DNA from: Kitasatospora sp. MBT63 | GTDB taxonomy: Bacteria > Actinomycetota > Actinomycetes > Streptomycetales > Streptomycetaceae | Length of the DNA stretch: 41,246 bases | NCBI RefSeq assembly: GCF_000710465.2 | Contig: NZ_JAIZ01000779.1 | Span: forward strand, 762 to 42,007 | Direction of reading: 5' to 3' | Shown: one piece after another, positions 25,011 through 33,085 of the stretch | Numbering within the stretch: the first letter of the stretch is position 1 | Layout of the letters: each line of letters opens with the position of its first letter | Notes under the pieces: generated by a model | The model's database searches: none | Seen by the model: only the letters and a program-made list of their open reading frames with translations | What the model was told of the DNA's origin: nothing | Position numbers and translations under genes: made by a program

Positions 25011-26225
25011 TCAGAGGTACGTTTTCCCCTCGCCCCGGTAGGTGGGCACGGTGTCGACCACCCGGTCGCCCTCGATCAGGTGCAACTCGGCGAAGCGCTC
25101 GCACAGTTCGCCGGCCTTGGCGTGCCGGAACCAGACCCGGTCGCCGATCAGCAGGTCGTCGGCGGCCGGGCCGAGCAGCGGGGTCTGCACCTCGCCCGCG
25201 CCCTCCTGCGGGTCGTAGCGCAGCCCGGCGGGCAGGTACGGCTCCGGCGAGCGGTCCGGCCCGGCCGCGCCGGACGCGGGGTACCCGCCGCCGAGCACGG
25301 TGACCACCCCGACCCCCGGCCGCCGGACCACCGGCTGGGCGAACAGGGCGGCCGGACGGCCGTGGAACGAGCGGTAGTTGTCGAACAGCCGGGGCACGTA
25401 CAGGCCGGACCCGGCGGCGACCTCGGTCACCGCGCGCTCGGCCACCGTGCTCTCCACGCTGCCGGTGCCGCCGCCGTTCACGAACTCCAGGTCCGCGACC
25501 TCGCGCAGCCGCCGCACCACCGCGGCCCGCCGGACGGCCAGTTCGGTACGGGCCTTCGCCTGCATCAGCTGTACGGCCCGCGAGCGCAGCGGCCGGCCGG
25601 CCACCCGGTCGCCGACGCCGGCGATGTGGCCCTCGTACGCCATCAGGCCGACCACCCTGAACCCCGGTCGGTTGTGCACCAGTTCGGCGAACGCGCCGAG
25701 CTCCTCGGGGGTCCGCAGCGGTGCCCGCCGGGCGCCGACCCGGACCCGGCCGCCGAGCAGGTGGAGCGAGGTGTCCAGCTCCAGGCAGACCCGGACGGTC
25801 TCGGTGCCCTCGCGGGCCCGGTCCACCAGGTCCAGCTGGGCCGGGTCGTCGATCAGGACGGTGACGGCGGCGGCCAGTTTGGGGTCGGCGGTCAGCTCGG
25901 CGTAGCCGGAGCGGTCGGCGGACGGGTAGGCCAGCAGGACGTCGTCGAAGCCGGAGCGGGCCAGCCAGAGCGACTCGGCCAGGGTGAAGCTCATGATCCC
26001 GGCGAACCCGTCCATCCCCAGCACCCGTTCCAGCAGTGCCCGGCAGCGCACCGACTTGCTGGCCACCCGGACCGGCTTGCCGGCGGCCCGCCGGACCAGG
26101 TCGGCGGCGTTGGCGTCGAACGCGTCCAGGTCGACCACGGCCAGTGGCGCGTCGAGGTGCGCGGTGGCCCGGTCGTAGCGGGCCCGGTCGGCGGCGGTAC
26201 CCGGGGCGGGGCGGAGGTTGGCCAT
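25011..26225 (-). CDS. PLP-dependent amino acid deaminase/aldolase (D-threonine aldolase/alanine racemase fold)
   Basis: This 404-residue fold-type III PLP enzyme begins at ATG 26225. APLAVVDLDAFDANAADLV opens the barrel and the PLP lysine is in PVRVASKSVRC (about residue 58). LELDTSLHLLGGRVRVG, VVGLMAYEGHIAG and FVNGGGTGSVEST form the phosphate and substrate pocket. The C-terminal beta domain carries LIGDRVWFRHAKAGELCERF, whose His and Cys fit the divalent-metal site of D-threonine aldolases. It would cleave or deaminate D-beta-hydroxy amino acids. The start codon lacks a strong ribosome site. The promoter probably lies in the shared region with the divergent SseB gene near 26290. Confidence 0.85.
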   Translation of the reverse strand: MANLRPAPGTAADRARYDRATAHLDAPLAVVDLDAFDANAADLVRRAAGKPVRVASKSVRCRALLERVLGMDGFAGIMSFTLAESLWLARSGFDDVLLAYPSADRSGYAELTADPKLAAAVTVLIDDPAQLDLVDRAREGTETVRVCLELDTSLHLLGGRVRVGARRAPLRTPEELGAFAELVHNRPGFRVVGLMAYEGHIAGVGDRVAGRPLRSRAVQLMQAKARTELAVRRAAVVRRLREVADLEFVNGGGTGSVESTVAERAVTEVAAGSGLYVPRLFDNYRSFHGRPAALFAQPVVRRPGVGVVTVLGGGYPASGAAGPDRSPEPYLPAGLRYDPQEGAGEVQTPLLGPAADDLLIGDRVWFRHAKAGELCERFAELHLIEGDRVVDTVPTYRGEGKTYL

Positions 26226-26293
26226 GGCCGCAGACTGCCACACGGCGCTACCGCTGGGTAGGGTCCCGTCCCGGATATCGCGGCCGGGTGGCA

Positions 26294-26299
26294 TACCCT
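26294..26299 (+). promoter_or_regulatory. -10 element of a probable leaderless sseB-like gene
   Basis: TACCCT ends 6 bases before GTG 26306 and no ribosome site intervenes, so a leaderless transcript is likely. The overlapping minus-strand TATGCC (26295-26290) could serve the divergent aldolase gene. Confidence 0.45.
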
Positions 26300-26305
26300 C
26301 ACGGG

Positions 26306-27049
26306 GTGGAGCGCAAGAACATTCCGAACCCCGGGTTCGCGGACGACGACGGCACCGCCGACCCCCGCCTCGCCGCGGCCCTGGCGGCCTGGGCCGAGGA
26401 TCGCGCGGCGGAGGGCGAGCTGCTGGACGCCCTGACCGCGAGCCGGCTGATGGTGCCGATCGTGGCGCTGCTCGGTGAGGTGGAGACCGGCCCCGACGGC
26501 CTGCGGCACGAGAAGACCAGCGACATGGCCGTCCCGGTGGTCGAGGCGGCGGACGGCCGCCGGGCGCTGCCGGCCTTCACCTCGCTGGCGAGCATGGCCC
26601 GCTGGCGCGCCGACGCCCGGCCGGCGCCGGTGGCCGCCCCGCAGGCTGCCATGGTGGCGTACTCCGAGCGGGCCGACACCCTGCTGCTCGACCCGGCCGG
26701 GCCGGTCCCGTTCCAGCTGACCGGCGCCCGGCTGCGCGCGGTGGCGGAGAACCGGCACTACCTGCCGCCGGTCGCCGATCCGCAGGTGCGCGAGGCGGTG
26801 CGCGGGGTGCTCGCGGCCGAACCGGCCGTCGTGGCCGGCCATCTGCTGCCCGGCGAGGGAGTGGACGGCACGGTGGCGGTGACCCTGGCGGAGGGGACTG
26901 CCGAGGCGGAGGTCCGGGAGACGGTCGAGCGGCTGGCCCGGGCGCTGACCGGGGACCCGGTGCTCCGGGTCAGGCTGGACCGCGGTCTGCAGCTGGCACT
27001 GGTGCCGGCCACCACCGCGCTGCCCGCCGACGCCCTCCACCGCCGCTGA
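26306..27049 (+). CDS. SseB family protein
   Basis: This 247-residue protein starts at GTG 26306 (VERKNIPNPGFADDDG). An SseB N-terminal domain spans about residues 15-130: LAAALAAWAEDRAAEGELLDALTASRLMVPIVAL and PAFTSLASMARWRADARPAP are its hallmark strands. The C-terminal half (about 150-247) looks like a second, weaker alpha/beta module. The name comes from a type III secretion protein, but actinobacterial members are cytoplasmic and uncharacterised. The gene sits next to the translation cluster in the usual actinomycete order. The function is not known and nothing in the sequence suggests an enzyme. Confidence 0.85.
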   Translation: MERKNIPNPGFADDDGTADPRLAAALAAWAEDRAAEGELLDALTASRLMVPIVALLGEVETGPDGLRHEKTSDMAVPVVEAADGRRALPAFTSLASMARWRADARPAPVAAPQAAMVAYSERADTLLLDPAGPVPFQLTGARLRAVAENRHYLPPVADPQVREAVRGVLAAEPAVVAGHLLPGEGVDGTVAVTLAEGTAEAEVRETVERLARALTGDPVLRVRLDRGLQLALVPATTALPADALHRR

Positions 27050-27092
27050 CCCGGCGCCCGCGGGCGCGGTCCGGTGTCCACCGGCGCCTGAC

Positions 27093-27132
27093 ACGCCGAT
27101 GCCCCCGGAGCGGACTCCGGGGGCATCGGCGT
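27093..27132. terminator. Bidirectional terminator (18-bp stem)
   Basis: Perfect 18-bp arms (27093-27110 and 27115-27132) with a CGGA loop lie between convergent stops of the SseB and DUF1844 genes. Confidence 0.8.
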
Positions 27133-27148
27133 ACGGGAGCGGCGGCGC

Positions 27149-27520
27149 TCAGGAGTAGACGGGCCCGGTGAACTTCTCGCCGGGGCCGGCGCCGGGGGCG
27201 TCCGGGACCAGCGAGGCCTCGCGGAAGGCCAGCTGGAGCGAGCGCAGGCCGTCCCGCAGCGGGGCGGCGTGGAAGTTGCTGATCTCCGGCGCACCGGCGG
27301 TGACCAGGCCGGCCAGTGCGGTGATCAGCTTGCGGGCCTCGTCCAGGTCCTTGTCCTTCTCGCCGCCCTCGGCGAGTCCGCACTTCACGGCGGCGGCGCT
27401 CATCAGGTGGACCGCCACGGTGGTGATCACCTCGACGGCCGGCACCTCCGCGATGTCGCGGGTCAGGTCGTCGAAGCCGATCGCCTGGTCGTCGTCGTGC
27501 TCGTGCGGCTGGCTGGTCAA
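27149..27520 (-). CDS. DUF1844 domain protein
   Basis: This 123-residue protein starts at TTG 27520, placed by GGAGTGAG about 7 bases upstream and by the sequence TSQPHEHDDDQAIGFDDLTRDIAEVPAVEV. The central DUF1844 core (about residues 25-85) shows VITTVAVHLMSAAAVKCGL and DEARKLITALAGLVTAG. It is small, helical and acidic, with no membrane segment. It is encoded divergently from infC in actinomycetes generally, which suggests a housekeeping role, but none is established. A minus-strand TACGCT just upstream of the ribosome site is a possible -10. Confidence 0.85.
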   Translation of the reverse strand: MTSQPHEHDDDQAIGFDDLTRDIAEVPAVEVITTVAVHLMSAAAVKCGLAEGGEKDKDLDEARKLITALAGLVTAGAPEISNFHAAPLRDGLRSLQLAFREASLVPDAPGAGPGEKFTGPVYS

Positions 27521-27639
27521 GGTGGGCTCACTCCGTCGTGCCGGGTTGGGTACACAGCGAGCGTACCCAGCCGGTGCGCCGCCGCAGGTGGGCGGTGGGG
27601 CCCGGCGGGGCCGGAATACCGGTGGCCGGGGAAAGGCTG

Positions 27640-27645
27640 TATGCT
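27640..27645 (+). promoter_or_regulatory. -10 element for the infC-rpmI-rplT operon
   Basis: TATGCT in an otherwise GC-rich region predicts transcription from about 27652. The -35 is not convincing. Confidence 0.45.
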
Positions 27646-27690
27646 TCGAGACTGACCGGCCAGGTTCCCGCATGGGTTCGTGGCCAGCAA

Positions 27691-27872
27691 GTGGAGGCTC
27701 CACCCCGGAGGTCCGTCAGGGCCGCCGAGCCAGTCTCCCACCCGCTTCGTCCTCACGGTCGACGGGTACGGTCCGCGACAGGCGCCCGTCAGGGCCGCAG
27801 GTCGCCAGCGGCGCCCTCATCCGGCGCCCAGGATTGTGTGGAGCCCCGCGTGCAACCGTGCGGGGCTTTTTT
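27691..27872 (+). promoter_or_regulatory. Candidate transcription attenuator in the infC leader
   Basis: A textbook intrinsic terminator (8-bp stem 27842-27849 with 27860-27867, six T at 27867-27872) lies inside the leader. GGCTCCAC at 27696-27703 is perfectly complementary to GTGGAGCC at 27838-27845, which contains the first half of the terminator's 5' arm. The two pairings are mutually exclusive, giving an antiterminator. A third element, the palindrome GTGGAGGCTCCAC (27691-27703), could hide the antiterminator strand. Confidence 0.65.
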
Positions 27873-27991
27873 CGTGCTTGCGGTGCTGTTCGCAGCGCAG
27901 CATGAATGAAGCCCCGCCCAGTGGTCGAAGCCACTACGTGCGACCGCCGTCCGACGGCCGCATCGAAAAAAGGTGCAACCGAGGAGGCCCC

Positions 27992-28711
27992 ATCAGCACC
28001 GAGCCCCGCATCAACGACCGGATCCGCGTCCCCGAGGTGCGACTCGTCGGTCCCAGCGGCGAGCAGGTCGGCATCGTCCCGCTCGCGAAGGCGCTGGAGC
28101 TTGCCCAGGAGTACGACCTCGACCTGGTCGAGGTTGCCGCCACCGCGCGGCCGCCGGTCTGCAAGCTCATGGACTACGGCAAGTTCAAGTACGAGTCGGC
28201 CATGAAGGCCCGTGAGGCGCGCAAGAACCAGGCGCACACGGTCATCAAGGAGATGAAGCTCCGGCCGAAGATCGACCCGCACGACTACGACACCAAGAAG
28301 GGTCACGTCGTCCGGTTCCTCAAGCAGGGCGACAAGGTCAAGATCACGATCATGTTCCGCGGTCGTGAGCAGTCCCGCCCCGAGCTGGGCTTCCGACTGC
28401 TGCAGCGGCTCGCGGACGACGTCCAGGACCTGGGCTTCGTCGAGTCCTCGGCGAAGCAGGACGGCCGAAACATGATCATGGTTCTCGGCCCGCACAAGAA
28501 GAAGACCGAGGCCATGGCCGAGGCCCGTGCGATCGCGGACGCCCGCAAGGCCGAGCGCCAGGGCCGGACCCCCGGTTCGGCCGCCGACGACACCGAGGAC
28601 ATCGAGGCCGACGAGGCCCTCGACCAGGCCGAGGACGTCGAGGGCGACGAGACCGCGGAGGCCCCGGCCGCCGAGGTCGAGCAGCCGGCCGAGACCGCGC
28701 AGGACGCCTGA
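27992..28711 (+). CDS. infC: Translation initiation factor IF-3, ATC start
   Basis: This 239-residue IF-3 prevents premature 50S joining and checks initiator-tRNA pairing on the 30S subunit. GAGGAGG (27981-27987) sits four bases before ATC 27992, and the next codons read [19 protein letters not shown], the normal N-terminus. No ATG/GTG/TTG fits, so translation uses the rare ATC start, consistent with the autoregulated non-standard starts of infC elsewhere. The N-domain (about 10-80) carries [25 protein letters not shown], the linker is lysine-rich, and the C-domain (about 90-175) ends at [11 protein letters not shown]. An extra acidic Glu/Ala/Asp tail (about 190-239) is typical of actinomycetes. 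Confidence 0.95.
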   Translation: MSTEPRINDRIRVPEVRLVGPSGEQVGIVPLAKALELAQEYDLDLVEVAATARPPVCKLMDYGKFKYESAMKAREARKNQAHTVIKEMKLRPKIDPHDYDTKKGHVVRFLKQGDKVKITIMFRGREQSRPELGFRLLQRLADDVQDLGFVESSAKQDGRNMIMVLGPHKKKTEAMAEARAIADARKAERQGRTPGSAADDTEDIEADEALDQAEDVEGDETAEAPAAEVEQPAETAQDA

Positions 28712-28752
28712 GCCCCAGGGCTCACGGCTCGTCCGAGCGACCGGCCACCAGG

Positions 28753-28774
28753 CACCGGGGCATCCGCCCCGGTG
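28753..28774 (+). ncRNA. Hairpin in the infC-rpmI spacer (9-bp stem)
   Basis: CACCGGGGC (28753-28761) pairs with GCCCCGGTG (28766-28774) around an ATCC loop in the 171-nt infC-rpmI spacer. It is either a partial terminator or a processing site. Confidence 0.5.
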
Positions 28775-28829
28775 ACCGACGAACCGCCCTCCTGACCCGA
28801 CACCTGGGTGGGGAGGGGCCTGTGCCCGG

Positions 28830-28853
28830 GGCCCGCACAGCAGTGTGCGGGCC
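28830..28853 (+). promoter_or_regulatory. Leader hairpin before rpmI, possible L20 control element
   Basis: A 10-bp perfect stem (28830-28839 with 28844-28853) with a GCAG loop ends about 14 bases before the rpmI ribosome site. L20 represses its own operon through an rRNA-like leader in other bacteria, so this structure is a candidate. The identity of the actual binding site is not shown by the sequence. Confidence 0.45.
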
Positions 28854-28882
28854 GAGGGCGGACGATGAGGAGAGACGGCGAC

Positions 28883-29077
28883 ATGCCGAAGCAAAAGACG
28901 CACAGCGGCGCCAGCAAGCGCTTCAAGATCAGCGGCTCCGGGAAGGTGCTGCGCGAGCGTGCCGGCCGTCGCCACCTGCTGGAGCACAAGCCCTCGACGC
29001 TGACCCGCAAGCTGGCCGGCACCGTCGAGCTGGCCCCGGCCGACGCCAAGAAGATCAAGAAGCTTCTGGGCAAGTGA
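28883..29077 (+). CDS. rpmI: 50S ribosomal protein L35
   Basis: This is the 64-residue L35 of the large subunit. [20 protein letters not shown] at the start and the basic core [14 protein letters not shown] and LTRKLAG are diagnostic, and the length is typical. ATG 28883 is preceded by GAGGAGA. It lies between infC and rplT in the usual order, 171 bases from infC and 103 from rplT. Confidence 0.97.
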   Translation: MPKQKTHSGASKRFKISGSGKVLRERAGRRHLLEHKPSTLTRKLAGTVELAPADAKKIKKLLGK

Positions 29078-29180
29078 TCGCTCGCCCGCGGCACCGCCGC
29101 GGGACCGGCTGATCCTTCCCGACCCAATCGAATGACGGACCGCGTGAAGCAGTCCGCGGTCCAAACCTAGGAGTAATCAA

Positions 29181-29570
29181 GTGGCACGCGTCAAGCGGGC
29201 AGTGAACGCCCACAAGAAGCGCCGGGTCATCCTCGAGCGGGCCAGCGGTTACCGCGGCCAGCGGTCGCGCCTGTACCGCAAGGCCAAGGAGCAGGTCACC
29301 CACTCGCTCGTCTACAACTTCAACGACCGCAAGAAGCGCAAGGGCGACTTCCGCCAGCTCTGGATCCAGCGCATCAACGCTGCGGCCCGTGCCAACGGCA
29401 TCACCTACAACCGCTTCGTGCAGGGCCTGAAGGCCGCCGGCGTCGAGATCGACCGCAAGATGCTGGCCGAGCTGGCCGTGCACGACGCCGGTGCGTTCGC
29501 CGTGCTCGTCGAGGTCGCCCAGAAGGCGCTGCCGGCCGACGTGAACGCGCCGAAGGTCGCCGCTGCCTGA
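29181..29570 (+). CDS. rplT: 50S ribosomal protein L20
   Basis: This 129-residue L20 binds 23S rRNA early in 50S assembly and, in other bacteria, represses its own operon. The motifs [53 protein letters not shown] and [21 protein letters not shown] are all in place. GTG 29181 follows TAGGAG by seven bases. The C-terminus extends about 10 residues beyond the usual end ([13 protein letters not shown]). A strong hairpin follows. Confidence 0.97.
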   Translation: MARVKRAVNAHKKRRVILERASGYRGQRSRLYRKAKEQVTHSLVYNFNDRKKRKGDFRQLWIQRINAAARANGITYNRFVQGLKAAGVEIDRKMLAELAVHDAGAFAVLVEVAQKALPADVNAPKVAAA

Positions 29571-29597
29571 TCCCGAGCGGATCACAGCTGAGCTGTC

Positions 29598-29629
29598 CGG
29601 ACCCGCAGGCCCCAGGGCCTGCGGGTCCG
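29598..29629 (+). terminator. Terminator of the infC-rpmI-rplT operon
   Basis: A 14-bp perfect stem (29598-29611 with 29616-29629) with a CCAG loop begins 27 bases after the rplT stop. The tail ATTCGTT is only mildly T-rich. Confidence 0.75.
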
Positions 29630-29689
29630 ATTCGTTGGCGCGGCCCCCCGGCCTCCCGGAGCCACCGGCCCTACCCAGAGAACGAGAGC

Positions 29690-30556
29690 ATGCAGAGCAC
29701 CGACACCCCCCTGCTCACCTCCCTGCGCTCCCCGCGGGTGGCCGCCGCCCGCCGGCTCGCCAAGCGCAACCAGCGCAGCAAGGAGCGCCGTTTCCTGGCC
29801 GAGGGCCCGCAGGCCGTCCGGGAGGCGGTGGCGTTCGGGCGGCTGCCGGGCTCGGCCGAGCACGCCGTGGTGGAGATCTACCTCACCGTGGACGCCGCCG
29901 AGCGCCACGCGGAGATCGTCGAGGCGGCGCTGGCCGCCGGACTGCCGGTGCTCACCGCGACCGACGAGGTGATCGCCGAGATCTGCGACACCGTGACCCC
30001 GCAGGGCATCGTCGCGCTCTGCCGCTTCATCGACACGCCCTTCGAGCAGGTGCTGGCCGCCCGCCCGCAGCTGGTCGCCGTGCTCGCGCACGTCCGTGAC
30101 CCCGGCAACGCCGGCACCGTGCTGCGCACCGCCGACGCGGCCGGCGCGGACGCCGTGATCCTCACCGACGCCTCGGTCGACCTGTACAACCCGAAGGCCG
30201 TCCGGGCCTCCGTCGGCAGCCTGTTCCACCTGCCGTTCGCCACCGGTGTGCCGATCGAGGAGGCCGTCGCCCGGCTGCGCGAGGCCGGCGTGCGGGTGCT
30301 GGCCGCGGACGGCGCGGGGGAGCGGGACCTGGACCAGGAGCTCGACGAGGGCACCCTGGGCGCGCCCGGCGCCTGGGTCTTCGGCAACGAGGCCTGGGGC
30401 CTGCCGGAGGAGACCCGCGCACTGGCCGACGAGGTGGTGCGCGTACCCATCCACGGACACGCCGAGAGCCTCAACCTCGCCACGGCCGCCGCCGTCTGCC
30501 TCTACGCCTCGGCCCGGGCGCAGCGCTCGCCCGGAGGCTGTCGCGTACGGGGGTAG
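29690..30556 (+). CDS. SpoU/TrmH-family RNA 2'-O-methyltransferase
   Basis: This 288-residue SPOUT methyltransferase has an N-terminal L30-like substrate-binding domain (about residues 5-95, RSKERRFLAEGPQAVREAV) and a C-terminal trefoil-knot domain. Motif 1 is RDPGNAGTVLRTADAAG, motif 2 is WVFGNEAWGLPEET and motif 3 is VRVPIHGHAESLNLATAAAVCLY. It transfers a methyl group from S-adenosylmethionine to a ribose 2'-OH, probably in 23S rRNA given its translation neighbours. Thiostrepton-type resistance methylases belong to the same superfamily, but this conserved position indicates a housekeeping member. ATG 29690 has only a weak ribosome site. Confidence 0.9.
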   Translation: MQSTDTPLLTSLRSPRVAAARRLAKRNQRSKERRFLAEGPQAVREAVAFGRLPGSAEHAVVEIYLTVDAAERHAEIVEAALAAGLPVLTATDEVIAEICDTVTPQGIVALCRFIDTPFEQVLAARPQLVAVLAHVRDPGNAGTVLRTADAAGADAVILTDASVDLYNPKAVRASVGSLFHLPFATGVPIEEAVARLREAGVRVLAADGAGERDLDQELDEGTLGAPGAWVFGNEAWGLPEETRALADEVVRVPIHGHAESLNLATAAAVCLYASARAQRSPGGCRVRG

Positions 30557-30562
30557 GGGCGC

Positions 30563-30568
30563 TAGGGT
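30563..30568 (+). promoter_or_regulatory. Possible -10 element for the histidine kinase
   Basis: TAGGGT lies 43 bases upstream of ATG 30612, which has its own good ribosome site GGGAGGGA. No clear -35 is visible, so the gene may also be read from upstream. Confidence 0.35.
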
Positions 30569-30611
30569 CTGCTCGGGGCGGCAACACGCTGGGTAAGCGG
30601 GAGGGACACCC

Positions 30612-31715
30612 ATGGTGGGCAGCGGTGCACGGCTCGACCCGGACGATCTGCCGGACGGGCTGGTGGTCGCCGACGCCCGCGGCCTGGTGACCGTCTTCAA
30701 CGCCGCCGCCGCCCGGATCACCGGCCGCTCGCAGGCCGCGGCGCTCGGCGCCCCGCTGGAGCAGGCCCTGCCGCTGGAGGACCTCGACGGCCGGCGCTGG
30801 TGGCAGCTGACCGACCCGTACGGCGGTCTCGCGGTCCGCACCGGCCAGCCGGAGCGCAACCTGCTGCTGCCCGGCGGCCGCGAGGTGCTGGCCTGCGCCC
30901 GGTACGTCCGGGACCGCCCCTGCGGGCCGGTGCGGCAGGTGGTGGTGTCGCTGCGCGGCACCGAGGCGCGCCGGCGGACCGAGCGCAGCCACGCCGAACT
31001 GATCGCCACCGTCGCGCACGAGCTGCGCTCCCCGCTGACCAGCGTCAAGGGCTTCACCGCGACGCTGCTGGCCAAGTGGGAGCGGTTCAACGACGGGCAG
31101 AAGCGGGTGATGCTGGAGACCGTCGACGCCGACGCCGACCGGGTCACCCGGCTGATCGCCGAGCTGCTGGACATCTCCCGGATCGACGCCGGGCGCCTGG
31201 AGGTCCGCAAGCAGGTGGTCGACCTGCCGGCCGCGGTCCGCCGGCACGTGGCCGGCAAGATCGCCGCCGGGATCCCGGCGGAGCGCTTCGACATCCGGGT
31301 CGGCGAACCGGCCGGGCCGCTGTGGGCCGACCCGGACAAGGTCGACCAGGTGCTGGCCAACCTGCTGGAAAATGCGGTGCGGCACGGCGAGGGCACTGTC
31401 ACCATCGAGGTGGCGCCCGCCAAGGAAGTGGTCGAGGCGGCCGGCTGGGAGCCCCCGGGCACCCCGCCCCGGGTCCTGGAAGGAACAGCGGTCACCGTGA
31501 GCGACGAAGGCAGCGGCATCCCCGAGGAGTCGATGCCGCGCGTCTTCACCCGCTTCTGGCGCGGCTCCAAGCGCGGCGGCACCGGACTCGGCCTCTACAT
31601 CGTCAAGGGCATCGTCGAGGCCCACGGCGGCACCATCCGGATCAGCCGCGCCCCCGGCGGCGGCGCCCAGTTCCGATTTATCCTGCCCGCCGGAGTGCCG
31701 GACTTCATGCTCTGA
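30612..31715 (+). CDS. Soluble PAS-domain sensor histidine kinase, orphan
   Basis: This 367-residue kinase has no membrane helix. A PAS domain (about residues 10-115: DGLVVADARGLVTVFNAAAARITG) precedes the HisKA domain with phospho-acceptor His136 in ATVAHELRSPLTS. The HATPase domain shows LANLLENAVRHG (N box), VSDEGSGIPEESMPRVF (G1/F) and GGTGLGLYIVKGIVEAHGG (G2). It should sense a cytoplasmic signal and phosphorylate a response regulator, but none is encoded nearby. Its position between the rRNA methyltransferase and pheST is the usual streptomycete arrangement, and the signal is unknown. PAS Cys94 and Cys104 are possible cofactor or redox residues, which is speculative. Confidence 0.9.
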   Translation: MVGSGARLDPDDLPDGLVVADARGLVTVFNAAAARITGRSQAAALGAPLEQALPLEDLDGRRWWQLTDPYGGLAVRTGQPERNLLLPGGREVLACARYVRDRPCGPVRQVVVSLRGTEARRRTERSHAELIATVAHELRSPLTSVKGFTATLLAKWERFNDGQKRVMLETVDADADRVTRLIAELLDISRIDAGRLEVRKQVVDLPAAVRRHVAGKIAAGIPAERFDIRVGEPAGPLWADPDKVDQVLANLLENAVRHGEGTVTIEVAPAKEVVEAAGWEPPGTPPRVLEGTAVTVSDEGSGIPEESMPRVFTRFWRGSKRGGTGLGLYIVKGIVEAHGGTIRISRAPGGGAQFRFILPAGVPDFML

Positions 31716-31797
31716 GAGCCCCTGGAGCGACCGGCCCGGCGGGCTCCGCCGTGCGGGGGCCCCGCGGACCTGCGGCCGGCCCTGCGCGCGCTACGAC

Positions 31798-31803
31798 TAC
31801 ACT
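31798..31803 (+). promoter_or_regulatory. Possible -10 element for pheST
   Basis: TACACT lies about 160 bases upstream of the pheS ATG, in the only AT-richer part of the 248-base spacer. No T-box or other recognised riboswitch is seen in the leader. Confidence 0.35.
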
Positions 31804-31963
31804 CGACCTTTGGCGTTGTGGTACGCCCTGCGCGGCCGAGCCGCGGACACCCCTCCTCCCGTCACCGGGACCGGCTGCCCGCGACCAGGCCACGCCGGGC
31901 GTGACGCAGGGGCGAGCTGTTCCACCAGAACCCTTCACCAGCAGGAGCACGGGAAAGATAGAG

Positions 31964-33085
31964 ATGTCGGCACCCAATAAGTCGTACGACCCGGTAGAGG
32001 TCGAGGCACTCAAGCCCGAGGTGGTGGAGCAGGCCCGGGACGAGGCCGTCGCGGCGTTCGCCGCGGCCGGCAGCCTCGACGAGCTGAAGGCCGCCAAGGT
32101 CGCCCACACCGGCGACCGCTCCCCGCTGTCGCTGGCCAACCGCGAGATCGGCGCGCTGCCGCCGCACGCGAAGGCCGCGGCGGGCAAGCTGATCGGCCAG
32201 GCCCGCGGCGCCGTCAACCAGGCGCTGGCGAAGCGTCAGGCCGAGCTGGAGGCGGAGCGGGACGCCCGCGTGCTGGTCGAGGAGGCGGTCGACGTCACGC
32301 TGCCGTACGACCGCGCCCCGCGCGGCGCCCGGCACCCGCTGACCACCCTGGCCGAGCGGATCGAGGACACCTTCGTGGCCATGGGCTACGAGGTCGCCGA
32401 GGGCCCCGAGGTCGAGGCGGAGTGGCTCAACTTCGACGCCCTCAACCTGGACCAGGACCACCCGGCCCGCTCGATGCAGGACACCTTCTTCGTCCAGGCC
32501 CCGGACGGCACCCCGGACTCCGGCGTCGTGCTGCGCACCCAGACCTCCCCGGTCCAGGCCCGCACCATGCTCGACCGCGAGCCCCCCATCTACGTGGTCT
32601 GCCCCGGCCGGGTCTACCGGACCGACGAGCTGGACGCCACCCACACCCCGGTCTTCCGTCAGGTCGAGGGCCTCGCGGTGGACGAGGGCATCACCTTCGC
32701 CGACCTCAAGGGCACCATCGAGCTGCTGGTGTCCAAGCTGATCGGCGACGGCCTGCAGCTGCGCTGGCGGCCCTCGTACTTCCCGTTCACCGAGCCGAGC
32801 GCCGAGATCGACCTGCAGTGCTTCGTCTGCCGGGGCGAGAGCGTCGGCAACCCGGACCGCCCCTGCCGCACCTGCTCCTCCGAGGGCTGGATCGAGCTCG
32901 GCGGCTGCGGCGTGGTCAACCCGCGGGTGCTGGTCGCCTGCGGCGTCGACCCGAGCCGCTACAGCGGGTTCGCCTTCGGCCTCGGCCTGGAGCGAATCCT
33001 GATGAACCGCCACAACGTCGCCGACATGCGCGACATGGTCGAGGGTGACGTCCGCTTCACCCTCCCGTTCGGGATGGAGATCTGA
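31964..33085 (+). CDS. pheS: Phenylalanyl-tRNA synthetase alpha subunit
   Basis: This 373-residue catalytic subunit of the alpha2-beta2 PheRS attaches phenylalanine to tRNA-Phe. The N-terminal coiled coil (about residues 10-100) is followed by a class II core. [28 protein letters not shown] contains motif 1, [10 protein letters not shown] and [21 protein letters not shown] contain motif 2, and [13 protein letters not shown] is motif 3. Between them, CFVCRG...CRTCSSEGW is a four-cysteine insertion suggesting a small zinc knuckle. ATG 31964 is used; the frame continues open far upstream only as a shadow of the kinase gene. The stop overlaps the pheT start (TGATG), so the subunits are made in step. 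Confidence 0.96.
   Translation: MSAPNKSYDPVEVEALKPEVVEQARDEAVAAFAAAGSLDELKAAKVAHTGDRSPLSLANREIGALPPHAKAAAGKLIGQARGAVNQALAKRQAELEAERDARVLVEEAVDVTLPYDRAPRGARHPLTTLAERIEDTFVAMGYEVAEGPEVEAEWLNFDALNLDQDHPARSMQDTFFVQAPDGTPDSGVVLRTQTSPVQARTMLDREPPIYVVCPGRVYRTDELDATHTPVFRQVEGLAVDEGITFADLKGTIELLVSKLIGDGLQLRWRPSYFPFTEPSAEIDLQCFVCRGESVGNPDRPCRTCSSEGWIELGGCGVVNPRVLVACGVDPSRYSGFAFGLGLERILMNRHNVADMRDMVEGDVRFTLPFGMEI

Larger units (their letters stand above)
27521..27991 (+). other. Long infC leader / divergent intergenic region
   Basis: The 471 bases between DUF1844 and infC contain an infC promoter candidate, a structured leader of about 340 nt and a terminator hairpin about 120 nt before the infC start. 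A 77-codon frame from ATG 27672 to 27905 runs through the terminator. If translated, ribosomes could affect folding, but its ribosome site is weak. Confidence 0.5.

Noticed and set aside
30800..33085. A fused 761-residue PheS with a long N-terminal extension
   Set aside because: The extension is a shadow of the histidine kinase frame, and the canonical PheS N-terminus starts at 31964.
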